64,000 nucleotides of DNA. It comes from Thermoanaerobacterales bacterium. GTDB taxonomy: Bacteria > Bacillota > Thermosediminibacteria > Thermosediminibacterales > Tepidanaerobacteraceae. Position 1 is the first letter of the stretch, and each line of letters starts with the position of its first letter. A program made the position numbers and the translations under genes. Below the pieces are notes generated by a model, which was given only the letters and a program-made list of their open reading frames with translations, had not been told where the DNA came from and did no database searches. The stretch is from the NCBI GenBank assembly GCA_012840135.1, contig DUMA01000033.1:16011-80010 (forward strand), read 5' to 3'. This document shows, piece by piece, positions 8,932-17,706 of this stretch.

Positions 8932-10293
8932 TTACTTGGAACCGGCTATGGATTTATCTTCCTCCAGTACATTGCCCTCCCACACATACTTTCTGGTCTC
9001 AGCTACCAGCACTCCGCTTAAGGCAAGGAGTGAAATCAGGTTCGGAATGGCCATCAGGCCGTTGAACATATCGGCAAATCCCCATACCACGTCAAGAGTC
9101 GTCACTGCTCCCACAAATGATGCTATGACCCAGAGCCAGCGGTAAGGTGGAATGGCTTTTGTGCCCAGCAGATATTCCACAGCTTTTTCGCAATAGTACG
9201 ACCATCCGAGTATTGTGGAATATACAAAGGTCAAAAGGCCGATGGTGAGAGTTATGGGGCCGATAACGGGAATCTGATCAAACGCTGTTTTGGTAAGTTC
9301 CGCTCCTTTTAGACCCGTTTCCCATGAACCTGTGGTCACCAGCACCAGACCTGTCATAAGGCAGATCACCACAGTATCCCAGAAGGTGCCCGTCATCTGT
9401 ACCAGAGCCTGTCTTGCAGCATTGGGCGTCTGGGCTGCTGCGGCGGCTATGGGCGCACTGCCGAGGCCCGATTCGTTGGAGAAAAGTCCCCGGGCTACAC
9501 CGTAGCGAATGGCTGCCATTACAGTAGCTCCGGTGAATCCTCCCGTCATGGCCTGTCCCGTAAAGGCACTCTTCAATATTGTAACGATGGCACCGGGCAG
9601 AGCGCTGATATTCATTACTAATATAATAAGACATCCTAGAACATAAACTATAGCCATAAAAGGCACAAGAGCCTCGCATACTCTGGCTATGCTTTTTATT
9701 CCTCCTATGATCACTATACCCGTCAGGAATGCGATGACAAGCCCCGTAATCCATGGAGAAATATGAAAAGTAGTTTTCACCATCTCGGAAATGGAATTTG
9801 ACTGGACCGTGACACCGATGCCAAAACCGGCAATGGCTGTAAACAGTGCAAATAAAATACCGAGCCATTTCATTCCCAAACCCCGTTCCAGAACGTACAT
9901 GGGACCGCCGGCCATCTGGCCTATGGAATTTTTGACCCTGTATTTCACCGACAGAAGAGCTTCAGAGTATTTTGTGGCTATACCGAAAACACCCGTTATC
10001 CAGAGCCAGAATACCGCGCCGGGGCCGCCGAGACCTACTGCGGTGGCAACGCCAACTATGTTACCGGTTCCCACAGTAGCCGCAAGGGCGGTGGTCAAGG
10101 CCCCAAAATGACTGACATCGCCTTCACCTTCTGAAGCCCTTGTAAGAGATAGTTTAATAGCCGGAAAAATATACTTCTGTATTATTTTTAACTTGAAAGT
10201 TAGGAAAATATGAGTACCTACCAGCAGCACCAACATGGGCGGACCCCAGACTATACCGTTTGCAGCATCCAGAAAATTTTTAATCGCGTCCAA
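8932..10293 (-). CDS. Alanine/glycine:cation symporter (AGCS family)
   Basis: Membrane symporter that takes up alanine or glycine with sodium or protons. 453 residues with about eleven hydrophobic segments. Family signatures: ALTTALAATVGTGNIVGVA (residues ~66-84), GGPGAVFWLW, MAGGPMYVLERGLG, and RYGVARGLFSNESGLGSAPIAAA. It is divergent from a TyrR-like sigma-54 activator that in turn precedes alanine dehydrogenase, which points to alanine as the physiological substrate. A sigma-54-type promoter and an activator site lie in the shared upstream region. Length and signature motifs look normal. Confidence 0.95.
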   Translation of the reverse strand: MDAIKNFLDAANGIVWGPPMLVLLVGTHIFLTFKLKIIQKYIFPAIKLSLTRASEGEGDVSHFGALTTALAATVGTGNIVGVATAVGLGGPGAVFWLWITGVFGIATKYSEALLSVKYRVKNSIGQMAGGPMYVLERGLGMKWLGILFALFTAIAGFGIGVTVQSNSISEMVKTTFHISPWITGLVIAFLTGIVIIGGIKSIARVCEALVPFMAIVYVLGCLIILVMNISALPGAIVTILKSAFTGQAMTGGFTGATVMAAIRYGVARGLFSNESGLGSAPIAAAAAQTPNAARQALVQMTGTFWDTVVICLMTGLVLVTTGSWETGLKGAELTKTAFDQIPVIGPITLTIGLLTFVYSTILGWSYYCEKAVEYLLGTKAIPPYRWLWVIASFVGAVTTLDVVWGFADMFNGLMAIPNLISLLALSGVLVAETRKYVWEGNVLEEDKSIAGSK

Positions 10294-10497
10294 TAAAAAC
10301 CCTCCCGTTTTAATTTTTTATAGAGTTTTTGATTGATTCGCTTTTTTACAGCATTTATTCACCTCTCTTTCATTATACTTCCTCAAAACAGCTGCAAAAA
10401 TGAATGCATGCTACCGGCTGTAAATTTCAATTTCAAAGCCGGCTAATCCATAAGTTAATGCAATAAAACTCATATACAGATTATACAATATCTATGT

Positions 10498-10513
10498 TGC
10501 AAAATACATACCA
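10498..10513 (-). promoter_or_regulatory. Candidate sigma-54 promoter of the alanine symporter
   Basis: On the minus strand TGGTATGTATTTTGCA matches the -24/-12 consensus in its invariant GG and GC and their spacing. It lies 205 bp before the symporter start and about 55 bp downstream (in the minus direction) of the 10567-10583 activator site. The 389-bp gap 10294-10682 otherwise holds only regulatory sequence. Confidence 0.5.
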
Positions 10514-10566
10514 ATGTCAAATTTATTAATTTTGTTAATTTGTGATAATTATCACATTTTTCGTTC

Positions 10567-10583
10567 GGAACTTTTTGTTTCCA
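10567..10583. promoter_or_regulatory. Activator binding site (copy 1 of 2)
   Basis: GGAACTTTTTGTTTCCA, an inverted repeat of GGAA(A)C around five bases. Exactly the same 17 bases occur at 12240-12256 upstream of alanine dehydrogenase. Both copies flank the TyrR-like gene, so they are likely its upstream activator sequences. Confidence 0.65.
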
Positions 10584-10682
10584 CAGTTTCCATTTATGCA
10601 GGATAATATTTGTCATATGTCGAATTATAACATTGATTTTATATTATTAACGAGTCTGGCTGACAGGTCCGGGGGTGTCTGC

Positions 10683-12227
10683 TTGAAAAAGTATCGCTAT
10701 CGCATTAGATTCATAGACCGCGTGGGCATGGTACACGATATATCGGAGATAGTCGCAAAATACGGCGCCAATATCCTTTCTCTTTCCGTGAGGCCGGGGG
10801 AGATCTATCTTCAGATGGAACCGGTGCAGGAGGAAAAGCTTCGCTTTATTACAGAAAAAATTAGTTTGATAAAGGATGTATATGAAATTACTCCCATAGA
10901 ATGGATGCCCCATGAACTTGCGGAACTGCAGCTCAGAACCGTCATAAATTCCGTTCAGGAGGGAATATTATCAATAAATGGTAATTTCATTATTACCATC
11001 TGCAACCTGAGGGCTGCCGAGCTGCTTGGTCTGGAACAACCGCCGGTTGGAAGAGTGCTATCCGATGTTTTTGAGGTTCCCGCCGAAATTTTGAAGCATT
11101 TACAGGAAGGAAAGCTGCTGGAACAAAGAGAGATTAGCATTTCGACACCTCGGGGCAAGTTGAAACTCATGATAAATTCAAAACCAGTCTTTGATGACAG
11201 AGGAAAGCCATCGGGTGCAGTCATGAGCTTTCAAAAGATGTCCGAAGTTCGCAGGCTGGCTCATTCTCTCACGCGGCCCGTAATGGTAACCTTCGATGAT
11301 ATCATATATGAGAGCAAGACGATGGCGGAAATCGTTGAATTAGCCAGAACCATAGCCCGGGGAGATTCCACCGTGCTTCTTCGGGGAGAAAGCGGCACCG
11401 GCAAGGAGCTTTTTGCCAGAGCTATTCACATGGCCAGCCCCCGCAAGGATAAGCCCTTTGTGGTTGTCAATTGTGCGGCTATCCCCGATACGCTTCTTGA
11501 AAGCGAACTTTTTGGCTATGCCGACGGAACTTTTACCGGAGGCCGAAAAGGAGGACGGCAGGGCCTTTTTGAATTTGCGCACCACGGCACAATTTTTCTG
11601 GATGAAATTGGTGAAATACCTCCCTATGTCCAGGCAAAACTCCTGAGAGTACTTCAGGAAGGCAGCGTCCGGAGGCTGGGAGAAATGGAAGAAACACGGG
11701 TCGATGTAAGGGTGATTGCGGCTACGAACCGTCCTCTAGAAGAAATGATTGTGAGAGGAGATTTCAGACAGGATCTTTTCTACAGGTTAAATGTAATTCC
11801 CATATACCTTCCGCCTCTCAGAGAACATAAAAAGGATATCTCCGTTCTGGTGGATTACTTTATAAACAAGTTCAATCAAAGATTCAACAAGAAAGTTCAG
11901 GGCATTTCGCCTGAAGCCCTTGACTGTCTGATGCGCTACGATTGGCCGGGCAATATAAGAGAGCTGGAAAATGTCATGGAAAGAGCTATGAACCTGACCA
12001 GGGATTTCATAATAAAACCCAGAGATATAATAATAAATACGCCGGATTTTCTTGTGTCATCTTCCGAAAAATATTTTCACCTGAAAGATGCTGTCAGAGA
12101 AACGGAAAAGGAAACGCTGATAAGAGCGCTTTCCCAGGGAGGTAGCGCCAGAAAGGCAGCCAAAATATTGGGCGTTTCTCACACCACGGTAATAAAAAAG
12201 ATTAAAAAATACGGACTGTCCCTGTAA
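10683..12227 (+). CDS. TyrR-like sigma-54-dependent transcriptional activator
   Basis: Enhancer-binding protein of about 514 residues. Order: ACT domain (residues 1-70, RIRFIDRVGMVHDISEIVAKYG), PAS domain (~80-190), AAA+ sigma-54 interaction domain with Walker A RGESGTGKE and Walker B GTIFLDEIGE, and a C-terminal Fis-type HTH (GGSARKAAKILGVSHTTV). The sigma-54 contact loop reads GTFTGG instead of the usual GAFTGA, a conservative change. TTG 10683 is preferred, with GGGGGTG upstream; a longer frame from 10542 would have no ACT homology ahead of it. An ACT plus PAS arrangement suggests direct sensing of an amino acid, by context alanine. Divergent from the alanine symporter and upstream of ald. 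Confidence 0.9.
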   Translation: MKKYRYRIRFIDRVGMVHDISEIVAKYGANILSLSVRPGEIYLQMEPVQEEKLRFITEKISLIKDVYEITPIEWMPHELAELQLRTVINSVQEGILSINGNFIITICNLRAAELLGLEQPPVGRVLSDVFEVPAEILKHLQEGKLLEQREISISTPRGKLKLMINSKPVFDDRGKPSGAVMSFQKMSEVRRLAHSLTRPVMVTFDDIIYESKTMAEIVELARTIARGDSTVLLRGESGTGKELFARAIHMASPRKDKPFVVVNCAAIPDTLLESELFGYADGTFTGGRKGGRQGLFEFAHHGTIFLDEIGEIPPYVQAKLLRVLQEGSVRRLGEMEETRVDVRVIAATNRPLEEMIVRGDFRQDLFYRLNVIPIYLPPLREHKKDISVLVDYFINKFNQRFNKKVQGISPEALDCLMRYDWPGNIRELENVMERAMNLTRDFIIKPRDIIINTPDFLVSSSEKYFHLKDAVRETEKETLIRALSQGGSARKAAKILGVSHTTVIKKIKKYGLSL

Positions 12228-12238
12228 CTATTTCCATG

Positions 12239-12256
12239 TGGAACTTTTTGTTTCCA
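12239..12256. promoter_or_regulatory. Activator binding site (copy 2 of 2)
   Basis: TGGAACTTTTTGTTTCCA, sharing 17 identical bases with the site at 10567. It lies 87 bp upstream of the ald sigma-54 promoter, a normal distance for an enhancer site. A further TTTCCATGTGGAA inverted repeat overlaps its left edge. Confidence 0.65.
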
Positions 12257-12342
12257 TGCTGAAAATACCGGTTTAAAATCAAAATGTCTGTTTTTGCTTA
12301 AACTAAGGTTATCGTCAGATAATATCATTTCTTTCCCCTTTC

Positions 12343-12358
12343 TGGCATAAGTCTTGCA
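12343..12358 (+). promoter_or_regulatory. Sigma-54 promoter of alanine dehydrogenase
   Basis: TGGCATAAGTCTTGCA matches TGGCACG-N4-TTGCA with exact spacing and only two mismatches. Transcription would begin near 12369, which rules out the upstream in-frame start at 12354 for ald. Confidence 0.8.
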
Positions 12359-12407
12359 AGACTATATTATCGTAGATGAATTACAACAAATAGGGGAGGA
12401 AAATACA

Positions 12408-13532
12408 ATGATAGTCGGCGTTCCAAAAGAAATAAAGGCCCAGGAAAACCGCGTAGCCATGACTCCCGCCGGTGTCGATGCCATGGTGGAAGCCGGACAT
12501 AAAGTCCTCGTTGAAAAGGGAGCCGGTGAAGGTGCAGGTTTCCCCGATGAGAGTTACAGGGCTGCAGGTGCGGAAATCGTAACCGATGCTGCCGATGTAT
12601 GGGGACGCAGCGATATGATAATAAAGGTAAAAGAGCCGCTGCCTTCGGAATACAAATATTTCAAGCCCGGCCTCATCCTGTTCACATATTTGCATCTGGC
12701 TCCCGAGCCTGAATTGACGAAAGCTCTTATGGACAACAAAGTTGTTTCTATAGCATATGAGACGGTGCAAAGAGCAGACAGAAGTCTTCCGCTGCTTACG
12801 CCCATGAGCGAAATCGCCGGCCGTATGGCAGTCCAGGTTGGCGCCACCTATCTGGAGAAGATAAACGGCGGCAAGGGAGTGCTCCTGGATGGAGTCGCCG
12901 GTGTTCCTCCGGCATCGGTAGTAGTCGTGGGAGCCGGAACGGTGGGTACCAGTGCGGTAAAGAGAGCTGTAGGCGTGGGCGCCAGGGTCACCGTCGTGGA
13001 CATCAATATTGACAGGCTACGCTACCTGGAAGATATTTTCCGCAACAGTATTGAAACTTTGTATTCAAACCGGTTTAACCTTATGGAAGCCATCAGCAAT
13101 GCCGACCTCGTGGTGGGCTCTGTGCTCATTCCAGGAGCAAAAGCGCCCAAGCTTGTCACCGAAGAAATGGTCAAAAGCATGAAACCCGGCAGCGTCATCG
13201 TGGATGTGGCCATCGACCAGGGCGGTTGCGTGGAAACCATCGATCATCCTACCACCCATGCAGACCCCGTATTCATAAAATATGGAGTGGTGCATTATGC
13301 CGTAGCCAACATCCCCGGTGTCGTCCCGAGGACATCAACTCTCGCTTTGACAAATGCCACATTGCCCTATGCCATCAAGATCGCAAACAAAGGGTGGAGG
13401 CAGGCTATAATAGATGATCCCGCCCTCGCAAAAGGTGTAAATGTTCTGGATGGAAAGGTAACCTTCAAAGCAGTGGCTGAAGCTCACAATCTGCCTTACT
13501 ATTCGGTAGAAGATGTGCTGAAAAACCTTTAG
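12408..13532 (+). CDS. ald: Alanine dehydrogenase
   Basis: NAD-dependent enzyme that oxidatively deaminates L-alanine to pyruvate and ammonia in the cytoplasm. 374 residues, normal length. N-terminal [20 protein letters not shown] with the substrate-binding Arg/Lys, catalytic His region [17 protein letters not shown]-binding [22 protein letters not shown] near residue 168, and [21 protein letters not shown] near the end. ATG 12408 follows AGGGGAGG and lies downstream of the predicted sigma-54 start point. It is paired with the AGCS symporter and TyrR-like activator as an alanine uptake and catabolism unit. A strong hairpin terminator follows. Confidence 0.97.
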   Translation: MIVGVPKEIKAQENRVAMTPAGVDAMVEAGHKVLVEKGAGEGAGFPDESYRAAGAEIVTDAADVWGRSDMIIKVKEPLPSEYKYFKPGLILFTYLHLAPEPELTKALMDNKVVSIAYETVQRADRSLPLLTPMSEIAGRMAVQVGATYLEKINGGKGVLLDGVAGVPPASVVVVGAGTVGTSAVKRAVGVGARVTVVDINIDRLRYLEDIFRNSIETLYSNRFNLMEAISNADLVVGSVLIPGAKAPKLVTEEMVKSMKPGSVIVDVAIDQGGCVETIDHPTTHADPVFIKYGVVHYAVANIPGVVPRTSTLALTNATLPYAIKIANKGWRQAIIDDPALAKGVNVLDGKVTFKAVAEAHNLPYYSVEDVLKNL

Positions 13533-13539
13533 AAAATAA

Positions 13540-13568
13540 GCCCCCGGTTATTACCGGGGGCTTTCTTC
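13540..13568 (+). terminator. Terminator after ald, shared with the histidine kinase gene
   Basis: GCCCCCGGT-TATT-ACCGGGGGC followed by TTTCTT. The hairpin also covers the stop codon (13551-13553) of the convergent histidine kinase gene and has A-rich sequence on the other side, so it may act in both directions. Confidence 0.85.
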
Positions 13569-15290
13569 CGGTGTATCTTCCGGAAGCGAAAAGTAAAAGG
13601 CCGTACCGCCTTCGGCGCAGTTTTTAGCCCATACCCTGCCACCGTGAACCTCTACAATATTCTTGACGATGGCAAGCCCAAGGCCGGTGCCTCCGGTCTT
13701 TCGAGTGCGGGCTTTATCCACTTTATAAAATCTCTCCCAGATAAAAGGCAGTTCGTCCTCCGGTATCCCGGGCCCCTGGTCTTTTACTGAGACTACAATG
13801 CCGCTTTCGCTCCTCTGAACTTTTATTTTTATCTCTCCGCTGCTTTCATTATAGCGCATAGCATTATCTATAAGGTTTATCATGACCTGCTCTATCCTGT
13901 CTTCATCGGCCATAACCAGAGGAACTTCTTCGAATTCCGTCGATATTTTCATTCCTTTTTTCTGGCAAATGGGAGCTAGCTTCTTTACAACTCTCTCTAT
14001 CAGGTTTTTCAAGGATATCTTGTCCTTTTTCAGGTGAAGGTGGCCGCTTTCTATCTGAGACAAATCCAGAAGTTCATTTACCATGCGTCTCAATCTCAAG
14101 GTTTCATCAAGGATTATATTCAAGTATTTCTTCTTCTCCTCCGGGTCCTCCACCATGCCGTCGAGAAGGGCTTCGGTATATCCCTGGAGGTATGACAGAG
14201 GAGTCCTGAGTTCGTGGGAAACATTGCCTACAAACTCCCTCCGGAGGTGTTCCAGCTTTCTTTCCCTTGTTACATCCTGAAGCACAGCCACCATGCCCCA
14301 GAGATTTAAGTTCTCATCCATAAGCGGAGCCAGCCTTGCGCTAATGGTCCTGCCATCAAACTTCAGTTCCTCCTGAAGAGGTTTCTTGGTTTCTCTAACT
14401 CTGTCAAGGAGGGGATACAGTACCTTGAATCCTTCATCCCCACCGTCGCGCATCTCAACCTGAAGCATGTCATACGCTTGAGGATTGGCCATAATCAACT
14501 GGTTGTTTGCATCAAAAGTTATAACTCCATCGGTCATGCTCAGTAGCACGTTTTTAAGCTGTTCTTTTTCCTGGGACAGGGCATTTATATTGTTCTTCAA
14601 GGCGTCTGATAGATAATTTATGGTCTTTGCCAGAGTACCGATCTCATCTTCGGAGCTTACGCTCACCCTGCCCTCGAAATCGCCCCTTGCCATGCCTTCA
14701 GCCACTTTTTTAATATCAATGAGGGGCCTTGATACGGTCTTTGACAGCACGAAACTCAATGCCGTAGCCACGATAACGGCACCCGTCGCTGTCAGCAGTA
14801 TGAGGCGTCTTATCTGCCAGATGGAATTCTGAATGGATTCCATAGGAGAATATAGGATAAGGGCACCCATTACCCCTCCTTCCGTCTTAATGGGCAGCGC
14901 CACCGTCAGCATAGCCGCCCCGAACTGGGATATATACCCCTTATGAATTACGATATTGCCCTTCAATACTTCCGAGAACTCCCTGCCATCCATCAGCATG
15001 CCTTTAAATTTTAAAATATTGGAACTGGCCTGAATAAGCCCCTGCCTGTTTACCACTACGGCATGGGCGTTTATGAATTTGCTTATGTCCACGAGCTCCA
15101 TCGGGTCAATCCCCTGCAATATCAATGCGATAAGCTGCTGTCCTTCGTTTATCATCTCATTTTGCCTTATATTAAAGTAAAAGTCTTCAAATACTCGAGA
15201 CAGAATAAGGCCTGAAAACAACAGGGTAATTATGGTGAGGACGATCATGTAAAGCCATAATTTAAAAATAATACTTTTATTTGGGTTCAT
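13551..15290 (-). CDS. Sensor histidine kinase (ResE/WalK/PhoR-like)
   Basis: Membrane two-component sensor, 579 residues. Two membrane helices (about residues 10-30 and 165-187) frame an extracellular sensor domain; then HAMP, a PAS domain (SMTDGVITFDANNQLIMANPQ), HisKA with the phosphoacceptor H in FVGNVSHELRTPLSYLQGY, and a HATPase_c domain with N box (NLIDNAMRYN) and G boxes (KDQGPGIPEDELP, GTGLGLAIVKNIVEVHGG). Overlaps the upstream response regulator by four bases, so it is translationally coupled. The architecture matches ResE or WalK; no target genes are adjacent to choose between redox and cell-wall roles. Confidence 0.94.
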   Translation of the reverse strand: MNPNKSIIFKLWLYMIVLTIITLLFSGLILSRVFEDFYFNIRQNEMINEGQQLIALILQGIDPMELVDISKFINAHAVVVNRQGLIQASSNILKFKGMLMDGREFSEVLKGNIVIHKGYISQFGAAMLTVALPIKTEGGVMGALILYSPMESIQNSIWQIRRLILLTATGAVIVATALSFVLSKTVSRPLIDIKKVAEGMARGDFEGRVSVSSEDEIGTLAKTINYLSDALKNNINALSQEKEQLKNVLLSMTDGVITFDANNQLIMANPQAYDMLQVEMRDGGDEGFKVLYPLLDRVRETKKPLQEELKFDGRTISARLAPLMDENLNLWGMVAVLQDVTRERKLEHLRREFVGNVSHELRTPLSYLQGYTEALLDGMVEDPEEKKKYLNIILDETLRLRRMVNELLDLSQIESGHLHLKKDKISLKNLIERVVKKLAPICQKKGMKISTEFEEVPLVMADEDRIEQVMINLIDNAMRYNESSGEIKIKVQRSESGIVVSVKDQGPGIPEDELPFIWERFYKVDKARTRKTGGTGLGLAIVKNIVEVHGGRVWAKNCAEGGTAFYFSLPEDTPEESPR

Positions 15291-15973
15291 TTAACCACCT
15301 CAAACTTATAACCGACTCCCCATACCGTACTTATATATGATGCGGCTTTGCTGCGTCCAAGCTTCTCCCTCAATTGCTTTACATGGGTGTCTACGGTCCT
15401 CAGGCTGCCGAAAAAGTCATACCCCCATACTTCTTCCAGCAGTTTTTCCCGTGTGAACACTTTGTCCCTGTTTCTGGCAAGATAATACAGTAGATCAAAT
15501 TCTTTGGGAGTGAGATCCACTTCCCTGCCATTTACTTTCACTATCCTGGATTCAGGCTCTATGATCAGGTCCGGGAACTCCAGGGTCTCTTCCGGCTCTT
15601 CCTTGGGACCGAGGCGCCGTAGAAGGGCCTTCACCCTGGCGGTGAGCTCTCGGGGACTGAAAGGTTTTACCACATAATCATCGGCGCCCAGTTCAAAACC
15701 CAGCACCTTATCGAATTCCTCTCCCCGGGCCGTCAGCATTATCACCGGAATGTCGTATTTTTTTCGGATCTCCTTGCATACGGTCCAGCCATCCACTACA
15801 GGCAGCATGAGGTCGAGAATAATAAGATTGTATTTAGTTTTATTTATCATATCCAGAGCCTGTTGACCATCACAGGCTTCATCAACGATATAACCTTCCT
15901 TTTCAAGATAAAGCCTGACCAGCTCTACCATTCGCTTTTCATCATCTACCATCAGTATCCTTATCTCCGCCAT
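15287..15973 (-). CDS. OmpR-family response regulator
   Basis: DNA-binding partner of the overlapping histidine kinase, 228 residues. Receiver domain with acidic pocket (MVDDE, residues 8-12), phosphoacceptor Asp in LIILDLMLPVVDGW, the conserved Thr (MLTARGEE) and Lys (VVKPFSPREL). C-terminal winged helix (LTPKEFDLLYYLARNRDKVFTREKLLEEVWG ... RTVDTHVKQLREKLG). Close in pattern to ResD and WalR. First gene of the two-gene unit; begins at ATG 15973 after an AGGAGAGAG-like site. Confidence 0.95.
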   Translation of the reverse strand: MAEIRILMVDDEKRMVELVRLYLEKEGYIVDEACDGQQALDMINKTKYNLIILDLMLPVVDGWTVCKEIRKKYDIPVIMLTARGEEFDKVLGFELGADDYVVKPFSPRELTARVKALLRRLGPKEEPEETLEFPDLIIEPESRIVKVNGREVDLTPKEFDLLYYLARNRDKVFTREKLLEEVWGYDFFGSLRTVDTHVKQLREKLGRSKAASYISTVWGVGYKFEVVK

Positions 15974-16111
15974 TACTCTCTCCTCCTGTACAAATATTAC
16001 AAAAAAAGGTCAAGAGATACCTTGACCGAAATCTTACTATTATTATAGATTTGCCTTTATATTTAGTCAACACTTTTCACTCTTTTGATGTTTTCACTAT
16101 TTCTGACAGGA

Positions 16112-16876
16112 TTATGGAGATTTTCTCATTTCACCGGTGGATCTGTCGATATAATAATTTCCTTTAATCAAAAGATGGGATACGGGCACTATTTCATACC
16201 CCTGCCTTTTTAACTCATTGATTATGGGCTCTAAAGCCTCCGCCGTATATTTGCCGTTGTTGTGAAAAAGCACTATGGAACCCGGTCTTACCCTTTTTAT
16301 GACCCTGTCATATATGGCACCGGCACTCAAATCCTTCCAGTCAAGGGAATCCACATCCCACTGTATCACATGATAGCCAAGTTCATTGGCGGTGGTAATC
16401 AGTGTGTTGCTGTAGTCGCCGAAGGGAGGGCGAAAAAGGATGGCATTCTGGCCTGTAAGTTCTTTTATTTTATCATGGGTAGTTTTAAACTCTTTGATTA
16501 TTTCTTCCTTTGAAAGGCCGCCCATTTTCGGATGTGTGGCCGAGTGATTGCCTATTTCATGGCCTTCCCGGGCTATGCGCCGTGTCATGTCCGGGTATTT
16601 GTCCATCCAGAATTTCACAAGAAAAAAAGTGGTCTTTATATCATGCTTTTTCAATATCTCCAGTAATTTTGGAGTAATATCGGAACCCCATGCTGCATCG
16701 AAGGATATGGCCACCTTTTTTTCCTGAGTTTCTACCCTGTAAATAGGCACCAGGCGGTCAAGCCTTCCGAAAACCCCTACGGTTTTGGGGAAAATTGTAT
16801 AAAAGCAGGAAAAGGCAACCGCAAAAATCGTCAACAGACATATTATACACGTGATAGTTTTTTCATTAAAACACAT
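16112..16876 (-). CDS. Polysaccharide deacetylase (PdaB/YlxY-like, sporulation type)
   Basis: Predicted extracytoplasmic NodB-domain deacetylase acting on peptidoglycan or related glycans. About 254 residues with an N-terminal membrane anchor (TCIICLLTIFAVAFSCFYTIF). NodB motifs: AISFDAAWGSD (motif 1, with D-A in place of the usual D-D), HEIGNHSATHPKM (motif 2 with metal-binding His), LFRPPFGDYS (motif 3), WDVDSLDWK (motif 4) and VLFHNN (motif 5). The FDAAWG form is typical of the PdaB branch found in spore formers. ATG 16876 follows GGTGGAGAAG; a GTG at 16894 is possible but its ribosome site overlaps. Confidence 0.9.
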   Translation of the reverse strand: MCFNEKTITCIICLLTIFAVAFSCFYTIFPKTVGVFGRLDRLVPIYRVETQEKKVAISFDAAWGSDITPKLLEILKKHDIKTTFFLVKFWMDKYPDMTRRIAREGHEIGNHSATHPKMGGLSKEEIIKEFKTTHDKIKELTGQNAILFRPPFGDYSNTLITTANELGYHVIQWDVDSLDWKDLSAGAIYDRVIKRVRPGSIVLFHNNGKYTAEALEPIINELKRQGYEIVPVSHLLIKGNYYIDRSTGEMRKSP

Positions 16877-17017
16877 CTTTTTTATCTTCTCCACCCCCCT
16901 ATTTTATCTACTAATTTGTATTCATAAATTCAACCTGTTATGATAAAATATTTTTTTATGTCGAATAAATCGGCCTTTTACAGAATAAAATTTATTAAAA
17001 AACGGAGGTGAATTAAA

Positions 17018-17317
17018 ATGATATCCTTACGTCAAAAAAAAGGCGTAATTATAGGAATAATATGGAGCCTTACAGCCTGGGTACCTTACTATACCGAGTA
17101 TCTCGGCGCCCTGCGCCAGATAATTGGTATTCCGGCGGCTTTAGGCCTAAATATGGAACTGGCACTTGGGCGCGGAGATGCCTTTGTCTACAGCATATTG
17201 CTCGGAGCAGGCCTGGGTTTCGTTTTCGGCAGCATGGTGGATGGTTTGAAGAACGGAGTAAAAATAATAGGGCTTTTTCCCCGCAGAAAAAGAAGGCTTC
17301 TTAGAAGGGGGTTGTAA
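17018..17317 (+). CDS. Small membrane protein, unknown
   Basis: Unrecognised 99-residue protein beginning MISLRQKKG, with an ACGGAGGTGA ribosome site. Two hydrophobic segments (about residues 9-25 and 55-76, the latter VYSILLGAGLGFVFGSMVDG), and a strongly basic C-terminus (FPRRKRRLLRRGL) that places the tail in the cytoplasm. Only three bases separate it from the half-size GDT1-family gene, so the two are almost certainly co-translated and may work together. Confidence 0.75.
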   Translation: MISLRQKKGVIIGIIWSLTAWVPYYTEYLGALRQIIGIPAALGLNMELALGRGDAFVYSILLGAGLGFVFGSMVDGLKNGVKIIGLFPRRKRRLLRRGL

Positions 17318-17320
17318 ATC

Positions 17321-17596
17321 TTGGTCCTCTGGAAAACTTTCACAGCCACCTTTACACTGGTATTTCTGGCTGAACTCGGAGATAAAACCCAGCTTTCGAC
17401 CATGTTAATGGCCGCCCACAACCAATCTTACTTAGGCGTCTTTCTGGGAGCGTCTCTGGCATTGATAGCAAATACTGTCATCGGTGTATATTTGGGGACA
17501 ATAATTTCCAAATCCCTGCCCGTCTACTACATCCATTTAGGCGCAGGTATTGCGTTCATTGTCATAGGTTTGCTGCTTATTACTCAAAAACTATAG
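17321..17596 (+). CDS. Single-domain GDT1/TMEM165 (UPF0016) cation transporter
   Basis: Membrane protein of 91 residues with three hydrophobic segments. The family hallmark E-x-G-D-K-T is present as AELGDKTQLSTM near residue 18. Characterised members export Mn2+ or move Ca2+/Mn2+ against protons. Typical proteins have two inverted copies of this domain (about 190-200 residues); this one has a single copy and would need to dimerise. Begins at TTG 17321 after AGAAGGGGG. Only one ELGDKT motif is found in this region, and the adjacent small membrane protein lacks it. Confidence 0.85.
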   Translation: MVLWKTFTATFTLVFLAELGDKTQLSTMLMAAHNQSYLGVFLGASLALIANTVIGVYLGTIISKSLPVYYIHLGAGIAFIVIGLLLITQKL

Positions 17597-17706
17597 TTTT
17601 AATTGAATTACCTCTCTGTAGATTATGATTATTTATATAAAAGGGTGTTTTTTAAATGCCCTATCTGGTATAATATTTGAGGAAAAAATCTACTGGGAGG
17701 GATATT

